Origin: Pseudomonas sp. UBA2684
GTDB lineage: Bacteria; Pseudomonadota; Gammaproteobacteria; Pseudomonadales; Pseudomonadaceae
Assembly: GCA_002354655.1 (NCBI GenBank)
Contig: DELY01000041.1
Location: 12,734 to 76,733, forward strand
Direction: 5' to 3'
DNA: 64,000 nucleotides
Every line of letters begins with the position of its first letter. Positions within the stretch are counted from its first letter, which is position 1. Below, piece by piece: positions 1 to 9,507 of the stretch. The notes beneath the pieces are model-generated. The model searched no databases and was not told the DNA's origin. It saw nothing but the letters and a program-made list of their open reading frames with translations. The translations under genes were made by a program, and so were the position numbers.

Positions 1-102
1 GGCTTTAGCCGCGAAAGATCTTCAGTTTTCAAAGATTTTCGCGGATAAATCTGCTCCCACAAAAGCACGGCTTCTCCTGCAACACGTCACTGGGACATAG
101 CC
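1..102. repeat. REP-type repeat, left copy (truncated by window edge)
   Basis: Bases 1-60 are the inner and right part of a Pseudomonas REP hairpin: a GGCTTTAGCCGCGA arm, an AT-richer loop, then TCGCGGATAAATC and CTCCCAC. By eye 98 of 102 bases match 6627-6728 in the same orientation, including the 42-base tail ending GGGACATAGCC. The outer GTGGGAGC of the left arm lies off the window. The spacer 103-232 up to the next gene holds no convincing gene. It contains a TTAACTGT motif also found near the right copy at about 6591. Confidence 0.8.
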
Positions 103-232
103 TTTTTTATGTGGCGTCGCCGTTAACTGTCGTGGCAGCCCGTCAGCGTGCGCGGGCGGTTGCGCGGCTTCTGTCTGTTTAGCCGCAAAAACTGTCCGGC
201 CGCTCCGATAACCGCCCGGCTTGCACGCGGCG

Positions 233-1654
233 TTACTCGATCTGCGGTTGCGCGTGCTTTTCCCCGTGCGCTTGCGGGGTGTCCTCATGCGCCGGGCGAG
301 GCTCCTGGGCGAGCTGGAAACGGTTGCCGCCGCTTTTCTTCGCCAGGTACATGGCATTGTCAGCGTGGCTGAGTAACTGCTGCGCCTCGCTGCCATGCTG
401 CGGATACAGCGCGATTCCGATGCTTGGCACAATTTGCGGTGTATGGCCTGCGAGGGCGAAGGGCTGATTGAGTGCCAGACGAATTTTTTCGGCGACGGCA
501 ATGGCGTGTTCCGGGTTATGAATGTTCTCCAGCAGCACGACGAACTCGTCGCCACTCAGGCGCGCGACCGTGTCGACCTCGCGCACGCAGGCGACGAGAC
601 GCTGCGCCACGCGTTGCAGCAGCATGTCGCCAATGGCGTGGCCGCAGGTGTCGTTGACCTGCTTGAACTTGTCCAGGTCGAGAAACAGCAGCGATAGAAG
701 CGTTTGCTCGCGGTGCGCTCGGGCGAGTGCGGTGTGCAGGCGGTCATTGAACAGCGCGCGATTGGGCAGTTGGGTCAGCTGGTCGTATTGCGCCATGAAC
801 TGCAAGCGGATGAGCAACTGCTTGCGTTCGATGGCGGACGCCACCTGGGTCGAGACGAATTGCAGCAATTCTTTGTCTTGCTCGCAGTAGCGCTCGTGCT
901 GCGAGTAACTCTTGAGAATCAAGGCCCCGCTGGTGCCCTGTTGTGACTGCAGCGGCACGCCGAGCCAATACAGCGGCTGCGCCTCGGCCGCCAGCACGGG
1001 TGCAGGTAGGCCAGCGCGCGATTCGGGGGTCAGCAGCAGGGTTTGGCCGCTGCGAATGATCTGTGTGCTGAGCGTGTCGGCCTTCAGGCTCAGCGGTGGC
1101 GGTACCGGCAGGCGCTGATCGACATGGTAAGGGAAGCTCAGTTCGTCCTTGCGCTCGTCGTAGAGGGCAATGGCGAAATTATCCGCCGGCAGCAGTTCGC
1201 CGATTATCTGGTGAATGCGTTGGTACAGTGTCGGCAGGTCTTCGGCGGCGTGCGCGGCTTCGGAAATCGCGTAGATCGCTGCCTGCATCGACTCGTTGCG
1301 TTTGCGCTCGGTGATGTCGTGCGCGACCGCGACCCGCAGTTGGTCGCCCTCGGACCAGCGTGCCGACCACATGATGTGGACAATTTGGCCGTCCTTGCGG
1401 ACGTAGCGATTCTCGAAATGTGGCTTGAAATTGCCGAGCATGATGTCACGAGCTGCTTGCAGCGTTCGTTCGCGATCTTCCGGGAAAACCAGCTCGATCA
1501 TCGGCTTGCCGAGCATTTCCTCGAGGCTGTAGCCGAAGATCCGTTCGCCGGCGGCACTGACAAATACAAAACGTCCCTCTTTGTCGACCACGCAAACGGC
1601 ATCGAGTAGGAGATCCATGACGTTGCTTGCTGGGACGTAAGCGGGTGTCTTCAT
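233..1654 (-). CDS. PAS-GAF-GGDEF diguanylate cyclase
   Basis: Predicted cytoplasmic diguanylate cyclase (2 GTP to c-di-GMP), 473 aa. The first 115 or so residues form a PAS domain ending in the PAC-like HDITERKR. Residues about 130-275 resemble a GAF domain. The remainder is a GGDEF domain beginning at YDQLTQLPNRALF. The active-site loop reads SGDEF, a permitted variant, and is preceded five residues earlier by REVD, the RxxD product-inhibition I-site. No EAL domain or transmembrane segment is visible. The start is the ATG at 1654, with only a weak ribosome-binding site, so a slightly different start is possible. It is transcribed alone, away from the trmO-like gene behind it. The ligand of PAS or GAF cannot be told from sequence. 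Confidence 0.88.
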   Translation of the reverse strand: MKTPAYVPASNVMDLLLDAVCVVDKEGRFVFVSAAGERIFGYSLEEMLGKPMIELVFPEDRERTLQAARDIMLGNFKPHFENRYVRKDGQIVHIMWSARWSEGDQLRVAVAHDITERKRNESMQAAIYAISEAAHAAEDLPTLYQRIHQIIGELLPADNFAIALYDERKDELSFPYHVDQRLPVPPPLSLKADTLSTQIIRSGQTLLLTPESRAGLPAPVLAAEAQPLYWLGVPLQSQQGTSGALILKSYSQHERYCEQDKELLQFVSTQVASAIERKQLLIRLQFMAQYDQLTQLPNRALFNDRLHTALARAHREQTLLSLLFLDLDKFKQVNDTCGHAIGDMLLQRVAQRLVACVREVDTVARLSGDEFVVLLENIHNPEHAIAVAEKIRLALNQPFALAGHTPQIVPSIGIALYPQHGSEAQQLLSHADNAMYLAKKSGGNRFQLAQEPRPAHEDTPQAHGEKHAQPQIE

Positions 1655-1816
1655 CGGATAACGCTACGTGGCTCGACAGCTAAACATGCCGGTAAAGGTG
1701 TATGGCGATGTGCTAGTAAGCGTGGCGCCTGCAACAACCTTAGCCGTTGCCCAGGGGCAGGCAAACAATACTTCACTTGCGTTACACCCACGTTCGCGCC
1801 GACGCAGTGAGAGGGT

Positions 1817-2509
1817 TCAGGCCACGACCACTTCCAGTACGCAAATCTTTGCCGGCTCAGGGTAATGCCAGCGTACATCAACGTCCCAGAAGCGCGCACC
1901 GTAGTGACGTTCGGGCAGCGGTTGCTGATAGGCCGGGCGCGGGTCTTGCGCCAGGCATTGTTCGATCAGCTCGACGAGGGGTTCTGCCAGGCGCAACCCA
2001 TGGCTGTGAGCCTGGTTCAGCGCCTGCGCCTGCCATTCGACGGTAATCAGTTCCGGTGCACTGTCGGCGATGCGGTTGTAAGCGCCCGCCACGCTGTCGG
2101 CATAAGGCACGTAGGGTTTGATATCCAGCACTGGCGTGCCGTCCAGCAGGTCGATACCGGAGAGCCAGAGTTTGCCGGGTTCGAGCTTGTCCAGCTTGAC
2201 CACCGATTGGCCGATGCCATTGGGCCGGTGAGTGGCGCGGGTGCTGAAGACGCCGACCAATTGATTGCCGCCCAGACGCGGCGGCCGTACCTTCAGCCGG
2301 GGTTTGTCTTCCAGGGCCTGATGAAACAGGAATAGCAGCCAGACGTGGCTGACCTGCTCCAGGCCATGCACCGCCTCGCCGTTATCGAACGGCGCGAGCA
2401 GTTCCAGTACGCCACGCGCGGCCGGCGCCAGCTGCGGCTGTCGGGGAATGGCGAATTTCTCCTTGAAACAGGAGCGAACGAAGCCGATAGGGGATACGGA
2501 GTAGGGCAT
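1817..2509 (-). CDS. trmO: TrmO/TsaA family tRNA (N6-threonylcarbamoyladenosine-37) methyltransferase
   Basis: TsaA-like (UPF0066) protein of 230 aa, close to the about 235 aa of E. coli TrmO, which methylates t6A37 of tRNA-Thr using S-adenosylmethionine. The N-terminus IGFVRSCFKEKFAIPRQPQL and the central GVFSTRATHRPNGIG are characteristic of the family. The downstream LSGIDLLDGTPVLDIKPYVPYAD also fits. The frame stays open well upstream of this start, but that part is the shadow of neighbouring genes. I chose ATG 2509 because the family N-terminus begins there. An in-frame ATG twelve codons upstream, near 2542, is an alternative, and neither has a strong ribosome-binding site. Likely housekeeping. 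Confidence 0.88.
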   Translation of the reverse strand: MPYSVSPIGFVRSCFKEKFAIPRQPQLAPAARGVLELLAPFDNGEAVHGLEQVSHVWLLFLFHQALEDKPRLKVRPPRLGGNQLVGVFSTRATHRPNGIGQSVVKLDKLEPGKLWLSGIDLLDGTPVLDIKPYVPYADSVAGAYNRIADSAPELITVEWQAQALNQAHSHGLRLAEPLVELIEQCLAQDPRPAYQQPLPERHYGARFWDVDVRWHYPEPAKICVLEVVVA

Positions 2510-2577
2510 GAGAGGGGGGATCGAGAGCGGCGAGGCAGCCATCTTACCCGCATCCGGCAGCAGCCTTAAGCGGCCTG

Positions 2578-3381
2578 TTAGGCCAGCAGCATGGCCAGGC
2601 CCGCGGCGATCAAGAGGAGACCGGTGATACGGCCGAGCCAGGGCCCTTGGGGCAGGATCTTCTCCAGCAGCACGTAGCCGCCGATCAGCGCCACCCACAG
2701 CAGGTTCATCACCCCGCCAACGAATAGCAGGCCCATCAACAGCCAGCAGCAGCCCAGGCAATACCGGCCGTGGGCCAGGCCCATGCGCCAGCCGCCGATA
2801 ATTCCCGGGCGCCAGTGGCTCATAAGAAACTGCACCGGCCCGTGGCAATAGGCCAAACAGGCCGCCTTGCTCGGTAACCACTGGTAGACGCCGGCGCTCA
2901 GCAGCAGGGCCGCGCCGAGCCAGCGACTTTCGCTGCGCATCTGCGGGTTGAGCAGGGCCAGATGGTCCAGGCCCCATTGCAGGCCAGTGGCGAGCAGGCT
3001 GAAGCCGCTCCACACCAGCAGGTAGGCCAGACAGAACAGCAACAGCGCCAGGTGCCGCCGCGCGCCAGCGCTGTAGCGATGCAGCATATGTTGGTAGAGC
3101 AGGATCATCGGCAGGGCGCTGGGCAGCATCATGCCGACCATCATCACCGCCCACATGGCCAGCATCAGCAGGGCATCGCTGGCCGTCCAGGGCATCGGCA
3201 TGCCGGCCATGGCGAGATCGGCCATGCCGCCGGGTAGCGCCATGGTCGCGGCCATGCGCAGCAATAGCCACCAGGCCAGCCCCGTCAGCGTCAGCAGGCA
3301 GAGCAGCAGTAACCACTGTTCGGCGCTGAGTGGCCAGTGTGGCAGGCGTTGGCGCGCCGGTTCGGCGGGTAGCTCGGGCAC
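2578..3381 (-). CDS. DUF2182 multi-spanning membrane protein, putative metal-binding
   Basis: 267-aa integral membrane protein with about seven hydrophobic segments, recognised as the DUF2182 family, annotated as predicted metal-binding and of unproven function. Candidate ligands are the methionine-rich MPMPW and MWAVMMVGMMLPSALPM stretch in the first half. The second half has HGRYCLGCCWLLM, with two adjacent Cys and a His. The start is a GTG two bases after the TGA of the DUF1326 gene, so the two are almost certainly co-translated. Pairing of these families recurs in proteobacteria, from memory. Copper or another soft metal is a guess from the Met/Cys/His content, not shown. Confidence 0.75.
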   Translation of the reverse strand: MPELPAEPARQRLPHWPLSAEQWLLLLCLLTLTGLAWWLLLRMAATMALPGGMADLAMAGMPMPWTASDALLMLAMWAVMMVGMMLPSALPMILLYQHMLHRYSAGARRHLALLLFCLAYLLVWSGFSLLATGLQWGLDHLALLNPQMRSESRWLGAALLLSAGVYQWLPSKAACLAYCHGPVQFLMSHWRPGIIGGWRMGLAHGRYCLGCCWLLMGLLFVGGVMNLLWVALIGGYVLLEKILPQGPWLGRITGLLLIAAGLAMLLA

Positions 3382-3383
3382 GC

Positions 3384-4019
3384 TCAGCGCACCACCCCTT
3401 GGCCGGTGAAGTGCAGGCGGGCGAAGTGGCCGTGACCCTGTTGTGAGGCGATCTTGATCGCGCCCTGGGTCTGGAAGTTGCCATTGCCCATCTGCGCCTC
3501 AGTGAACTCGAATCCGTTAGGCAATACCAGGCGCACTTCCTGGGGCGCACCGTCGACCGGGCTGCGGATCGGTTCACCGCTGGCCTCAAGCACGCCTGCG
3601 ATATGCACGTGGGCCTCGCGCTTATCCACGTCCACGCGAAACGCTATGGGCACGAACTGCGGTTCGTGCATCTCGCTGATGGTGCTGGCGAATACCGAAA
3701 ATACCGTGGCGCCGGGTTCAGTGTCCTCGCCCGAGAGGATGCGCAGCAGGGCCGCACGCTGCTCAGCGGTGGCTTTGTCCTCGATAAATACCTGGCAACG
3801 GCCGTTGCCTTGGTGGATCGCCTTGGGCCAGGCGAAGGTGGCGACCCAGCACAGGTCATCCAGGTTGACGGCCAGATGGTGGCCTTGCTCGATGCGCATC
3901 GCCACCACGGCTTCGCACTTGCCGTAGCTGGGCAGGGCGCTGAATTGGCAGGGGCAGCCCCAGTTGCAGTTGCAGGTAGCAAATTCGACGCCCTGCATGC
4001 GCCAGTCCGCCATGCTCAT
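3384..4019 (-). CDS. DUF1326 domain protein with CxCxxxCxC motif
   Basis: 211-aa soluble protein of the DUF1326 family, function unknown. Its hallmark is CNCNWGCPCQF about 16 residues from the N-terminus, a cysteine cluster well suited to holding a metal ion or Fe-S centre. Start: ATG at 4019, with GGGGAGGA five bases upstream. A second ATG lies at 4013, and the open frame continues to 4070 without a better site. No signal peptide. The stop is two bases before the GTG of the DUF2182 membrane protein, giving a two-gene operon. A C-terminal region with QTQGAIKIASQQGHGHFARL is preserved. The function can only be inferred from the pairing. Confidence 0.75.
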   Translation of the reverse strand: MSMADWRMQGVEFATCNCNWGCPCQFSALPSYGKCEAVVAMRIEQGHHLAVNLDDLCWVATFAWPKAIHQGNGRCQVFIEDKATAEQRAALLRILSGEDTEPGATVFSVFASTISEMHEPQFVPIAFRVDVDKREAHVHIAGVLEASGEPIRSPVDGAPQEVRLVLPNGFEFTEAQMGNGNFQTQGAIKIASQQGHGHFARLHFTGQGVVR

Positions 4020-4137
4020 GGCTATCCTCCCCGCCGTGATTGCGGCCGAGGTGTGGTGGCCCCCACTCAATAACGCTAGCAGAGCAGGGGGTGCCGAGCG
4101 TGGCGCCAGACCAGCGGTGGCCGGTGCGCGCGGGGAT

Positions 4138-4908
4138 TTAGAGGCTAAAGCCGCCGTCGATGGGAATAATGGTGCCGGTCATATATGCCCCTGCGGTGCT
4201 CGCCAGGCTGATCGCCAGGGCGGCCATTTCCTCGTCGCGGCCCCAGCGCTGCATCGGAATCAGCGCGGTATCCTCGGCCATCGCCGCGTCATCCTTGGAG
4301 ATGTGCTGGGTCATCTTGCTTGGGAAGCGTCCCGGGGCGATGACGTTGACGTTGATGTGCTGGCTGACCAGTTCGCGCGCCAGCATGCGCGACAACTGGT
4401 GCAGGGCGGCTTTACTCGGGCCGTAGGCATAGGCGTCTTCGCCGTGGGACGTGATGCCGGCCACCGAGCCGATATTGATCACCCGTGCCGGGTTGGCGGC
4501 CGAGCCGGCCTTGCGCAGCAGCGGCAGCAACTGCTGGATGCAGCTGAACACTGCAGTCACGTTGAGCTGCATGACCTTTTCCCAGCCCTTGACCGGGTAA
4601 CTTTCCAGCGGTGCGCCCCAGGTGGTGCCGGCATTGTTGACCAGGATATCCAGCTGGCCGATCTCGCCGGCCAACTGCTCGGCCAGCACCTGTACGCTTG
4701 CTTCGCTGGACAGGTTGGCGGCAATGCCGTGGCAAGTGCCGAAGGCCGACAGCTCTGCAGCGGTCTGTGCGCAGGCCTCGCCAGCGCGGGCACATACGTA
4801 GACCGTGGCGCCGGCTTCGACAAAGCCTTTGGCAATCATCTTGCCGATACCGCGCGTGCCGCCGGTGATCAGGGCGGTGCGGCCTTGCAGGGAGAAGTAA
4901 GGGTGCAT
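4138..4908 (-). CDS. rhlG: RhlG-type NADPH-dependent 3-oxoacyl reductase (SDR)
   Basis: 256-aa classical short-chain dehydrogenase. TGGTRGIG at about 15-22 is the cofactor glycine motif, NNAG follows at about 90, and the catalytic Ser/Tyr/Lys are in INIGSVAGI and YGPSK. The protein resembles P. aeruginosa RhlG as I remember it: MHPYFSL at the start, ESYPVKGWEKVMQLNV in the middle, and GRFPSKMTQHI plus GAYMTGTIIPIDGGF at the end. RhlG is an NADPH-dependent beta-ketoacyl reductase first linked to rhamnolipid and PHA precursor supply, a role later disputed. No rhamnosyltransferase genes (rhlA/B) occur here, so an unrelated lipid role is possible. A perfect inverted repeat lies about 75 bases upstream. 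Confidence 0.85.
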   Translation of the reverse strand: MHPYFSLQGRTALITGGTRGIGKMIAKGFVEAGATVYVCARAGEACAQTAAELSAFGTCHGIAANLSSEASVQVLAEQLAGEIGQLDILVNNAGTTWGAPLESYPVKGWEKVMQLNVTAVFSCIQQLLPLLRKAGSAANPARVINIGSVAGITSHGEDAYAYGPSKAALHQLSRMLARELVSQHINVNVIAPGRFPSKMTQHISKDDAAMAEDTALIPMQRWGRDEEMAALAISLASTAGAYMTGTIIPIDGGFSL

Positions 4909-4980
4909 GGCAAATCCTTTTCACGGGAGAGTGCCGCTACCCTAAACGTGCCTCTGGCTGATGGCAGGCATTATTGCAGT

Positions 4981-5019
4981 TGAGAATGCAGCGCCATGCG
5001 ACGTCATGCTGCATTCTCA
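4981..5019. promoter_or_regulatory. 12-bp perfect inverted repeat between the yehS-like gene and rhlG
   Basis: TGAGAATGCAGC (4981-4992) and GCTGCATTCTCA (5008-5019) are perfect inverted arms around a 15-base loop. It lies 8 bases past the stop of the DUF1456 gene and about 73 bases before the rhlG start, both on the minus strand. No T-run follows on the minus strand, so it is an imperfect fit to an intrinsic terminator. It may instead be an operator for rhlG or an RNA-processing stem. Confidence 0.6.
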
Positions 5020-5027
5020 GGCGCGAC

Positions 5028-5489
5028 TCAGCCGCGCACGCGCAGGGTCAGGCCCTTGAGGAAGTTGCGCAGGAATTGATCGCCGCAGGTGCGGTAGTTG
5101 CTGTGGCCGAACTTGCGGAACAGTGCGCTCATCTCGGGTTTGGACACCGGGCAGTCGACGCTTTGCATGATCGTGTGCATGTCGTCTTCTTTCAGTTCGA
5201 AGGCCACGCGCAGCTTCTTCAGCACCATGTTGTTGGTCACGGGCAGTTCGAAGGGTTGCGCCGGGCGGCTGTCGTCCTTGCCGCGCTTGAAGTACACCAG
5301 GCCGTCGAGAACGTGCGCCATCAGCTCGTCGTCACAGTCGACAAAGCCTTCCTCGTCGTCTTTCTTCAGCACTGCGCTGATTTCTGCTTCCGTGGTTGGT
5401 TTGCCGCTCAGTTGGACGATTTCGGCCATTTGCGCGTCGCTGACATCGAGCATGTAGCGCAGGCTGCGCAGAACATCGTTATTGAGCAT
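5028..5489 (-). CDS. DUF1456 (YehS-like) protein
   Basis: 153-aa protein of the DUF1456/YehS family, built from two similar helical halves. MLNNDVLRSLRYMLDVSDAQM and the later VTNNMVLKKLRVAFELKEDDM are internal duplicates. The second half continues into MSALFRKFGHSNYRTCGDQFLRNFLKGL, typical of YehS. The biochemical role is unknown. The start is ATG 5489, with AGGA about eight bases upstream. The same frame is open much further upstream, but that stretch is the shadow of the neighbouring pseudouridine-synthase-like gene. It follows that gene on the same strand and could be read from the same transcript. Confidence 0.82.
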   Translation of the reverse strand: MLNNDVLRSLRYMLDVSDAQMAEIVQLSGKPTTEAEISAVLKKDDEEGFVDCDDELMAHVLDGLVYFKRGKDDSRPAQPFELPVTNNMVLKKLRVAFELKEDDMHTIMQSVDCPVSKPEMSALFRKFGHSNYRTCGDQFLRNFLKGLTLRVRG

Positions 5490-5560
5490 GAGCGTATTCC
5501 TAAGAAAAATAGTGGTCGCTGCCGCGCGGGCGGCGATCAAAGAGAGTAAGGCGCGGTGTT

Positions 5561-6271
5561 TTAGAAGCGTTCTTTTGCGGCAAGAAAGCGCCATTGGCCC
5601 GGTTGTACTTTCGACATCGGCACACCGCCGATGCGGATACGCTTCATGCCGAGCACCTTGAGGCCGACACTGTTGCACATGAAGACGATCTGCCCTGGCT
5701 GCGGGTTCTTCAGGGCAAAGCGCAAGCGGGTTTCGTTCTGCCAACTGACTTTGCACGGTGGCAGCGCCGAGCCATTGAAGCTCAGGCCGTGGTTCAGGCG
5801 TTTCAGCTCGTTGCTGGACAGTTCGCCGATGACCTCGACCACATATTCCTGCTCCAGCTTGCTCAGGTCTTCCTTGAGTTTGCGTTCGATGCGCCAGTCC
5901 TGGGTCAGCACATGCAGGCCGTCGGCCCCAGCCTGCAAGGGGATGCAGGGCGTCAGGCGGTCGAAATGGCTCTTCAATGGGCGAATGCCGCTGCTGTCGT
6001 CCGGCCACTGGCTGGCGGCGGCAATGGCTTCGGCAACGCGATCCGCTGCGCGCCCGGAGGGCACGTGCAAGAGCAGGGTGACGGGTTCCGCCGGAGTGAG
6101 TACGGCCTCGGGGTGAAGCGTGACACGCTGATCCTGCACTTTGAATTGCGGCTCTTCCACCACCTCGCCATCCACCGATACCCAGCCGCCTTCGATATAC
6201 AGCTCGGCCTCGCGGCGCGAGCAGCCGACCAGTTCGATCAGGCGTTTGGACAGGCGGATGGGGTCGGTCAT
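5561..6271 (-). CDS. RsuA/RluF-family protein with S4 domain, catalytic Asp apparently replaced
   Basis: 236-aa protein with an N-terminal S4 RNA-binding domain (residues 5-50; LIELVGCSRREAELYIEGGW) followed by a pseudouridine-synthase-like domain. Homologues in Pseudomonas are usually labelled rRNA pseudouridine synthase. However, the motif GRLDxxTxGLLLLTNDG is not intact. The best alignment is LQAGADGLHVLTQDW at 112-126, where the catalytic Asp position is held by Gln113. It may therefore bind RNA without isomerising uridine, or use a rearranged site. Start: ATG 6271 (MTDPIRLSKRL), the conserved N-terminus I recall. ATG 6283 and 6337 are also open. No clear ribosome-binding site. Confidence 0.75.
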   Translation of the reverse strand: MTDPIRLSKRLIELVGCSRREAELYIEGGWVSVDGEVVEEPQFKVQDQRVTLHPEAVLTPAEPVTLLLHVPSGRAADRVAEAIAAASQWPDDSSGIRPLKSHFDRLTPCIPLQAGADGLHVLTQDWRIERKLKEDLSKLEQEYVVEVIGELSSNELKRLNHGLSFNGSALPPCKVSWQNETRLRFALKNPQPGQIVFMCNSVGLKVLGMKRIRIGGVPMSKVQPGQWRFLAAKERF

Positions 6272-6450
6272 AAAAACGGTCATCGGCAAAAAAAGGGCGA
6301 CCATTGTAACTGGCCAGGGCGTGCGTGCACGGATCATCGGGCGAACGGTGAAGATAAAAAACGCTATCCCCGTTATGTGTCGAGGCCAGCGGCGCGTTAA
6401 TTAGGCGCATCGCCACCCCGGCTATCTGCTGGCGCAAAGTCAGTTGCGTC

Positions 6451-6481
6451 GTAACCCACCGATTTCCACGTGGTGGGTTAC
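6451..6481. repeat. Small inverted repeat, GTAACCCACC family
   Basis: GTAACCCACC (6451-6460) and GGTGGGTTAC (6472-6481) form a perfect 10-bp inverted repeat around an 11-base loop. The same GTAACCCACC/CCTAC sequence appears in gene spacers near 17986 and 32711-32777, so this is a dispersed intergenic element. The stretch 6272-6773 contains only this element, the REP below and the bra terminator. Confidence 0.65.
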
Positions 6482-6618
6482 GTGGCGCACAAGTTCCGCC
6501 GGTGATTTATCCGCTCGGCTCGGCGCCCGCAACCCACTCAAGAAAGCCGGCGTGCACGGCGAATAGCCACATGTAAAAGGCTCTGTACCCGTTAACTGTT
6601 GATGCAGACCGCCGTCAC

Positions 6619-6728
6619 GTGGGAGCGGCTTTAGCCGCGAAAGATCTTCAGTTTTCAAAGATTTTCGCGGATAAATCCGCTCCCACAACAGCGCGGATTC
6701 TCCTGCAACACGTCACTGGGACATAGCC
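6619..6728. repeat. REP hairpin plus tail, right copy of the left-edge repeat
   Basis: Bases 6619-6686 form a complete REP hairpin: GTGGGAGCGG at the left and CCGCTCCCAC at the right, with inner arms TTAGCCGCGAAA and TTTTCGCGGATAA. It is followed by a 42-base tail that also follows the copy at 1-102. The two copies are direct repeats about 6.6 kb apart. Confidence 0.85.
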
Positions 6729-6730
6729 AT

Positions 6731-6755
6731 AAAAAAACCGCTCCGAAGAGCGGTT
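6731..6755 (-). terminator. Intrinsic terminator of the bra (liv) operon
   Basis: Read on the minus strand: AAACCGCTC, loop TTCG, GAGCGGTTT, then a run of T. It begins about 19 bases beyond the braG stop and closes the transporter operon. Confidence 0.9.
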
Positions 6756-6773
6756 TCAGGACGGCCTTGCCGG

Positions 6774-7474
<701 letters not shown>

Positions 7475-7475
<1 letters not shown>

Positions 7476-8238
7476 CACGCTTCCCCCAGGTAGGCTTTGA
7501 TCACGTCCGGGTTTTCCCGGATCTGCGCCGGCGCACCGTCGGCCAGGGGCGTGCCCTGGTTGATCACATAGATATGGTCGGAGATGCTCATCACCAGCTT
7601 CATGTCATGCTCGATCAGCAACACGGTGACGCTGTGTTCGTCACGCAGCACGCGGATCAGCGCTTTCAGGTCGTCGGTTTCGCGTGGGTTGAGACCGGCC
7701 GCCGGTTCGTCGAGCATGAGAATGCGCGGACGGGTCATCATGCAGCGGGCGATTTCCAGGCGCCGCTGCTGGCCGTAGGCGAGGGTGCCGGCGGTGCGGT
7801 TGGCGAATTCGGTCAGGTTGACCTGGTCCAGCCAATGCGCGGCGTAATCCATCGCCTCGCGCTCGCTCCTGCGGAAGGCCGGGGTCTTCAGCAGGCCGGC
7901 GAGGAAGTTGGTGTTGAGGTGGCGATGCTGGGCGACCAGCAGGTTTTCCACCGCGGTCATTTCCTTGAACAGACGCACGTTCTGGAAGGTGCGCACCACG
8001 CCCTTGCGCGCGATCTTGTGGCCCGGCAGGCCCTCGATCTGCTCGCCGTCGAGGCGGATGCTGCCAGCGGTCGGCTGGTAGAACCCGGTCAGGCAGTTGA
8101 ACACCGTGGTCTTGCCGGCGCCGTTCGGGCCGATCATCGACACCACCTGTTTCTCGTTAACCGTGAGGCCCACCCCGTTGACGGCCAGCAGGCCGCCGAA
8201 GCGCATGGACAGGCCGCTTACTTCTAGAATCGGGCGGC

Positions 8239-8242
<4 letters not shown>
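7475..8242 (-). CDS. braF: Branched-chain amino-acid ABC transporter ATPase BraF/LivG
   Basis: 255-aa ATPase, second nucleotide-binding subunit of the importer. Walker A is GPNGAGKTT. The LivG-type insertion [30 protein letters not shown] is present, the signature region is [16 protein letters not shown], and Walker B is [13 protein letters not shown]. The protein ends VIKAYLGEA, as in LivG. It overlaps braE by four bases (ATGA) and braG by one, showing tight translational coupling. Confidence 0.95.

Positions 8243-9503
<1,261 letters not shown>

Positions 9504-9507
<4 letters not shown>

Noticed and set aside
1817..3589. One 590-aa protein joining trmO with upstream sequence
   Set aside because: Family similarity begins only at the ATG near 2509; the rest is the shadow of the DUF2182 and DUF1326 genes in another frame.
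5028..6437. One 469-aa fusion of the yehS-like gene with upstream sequence
   Set aside because: Residues before MLNNDV are an out-of-frame shadow of the RsuA-like gene, and a ribosome-binding site precedes ATG 5489.
6440..6688. 82-aa frame across the REP element
   Set aside because: Composed of repeat sequence; no ribosome-binding site or conservation expected.
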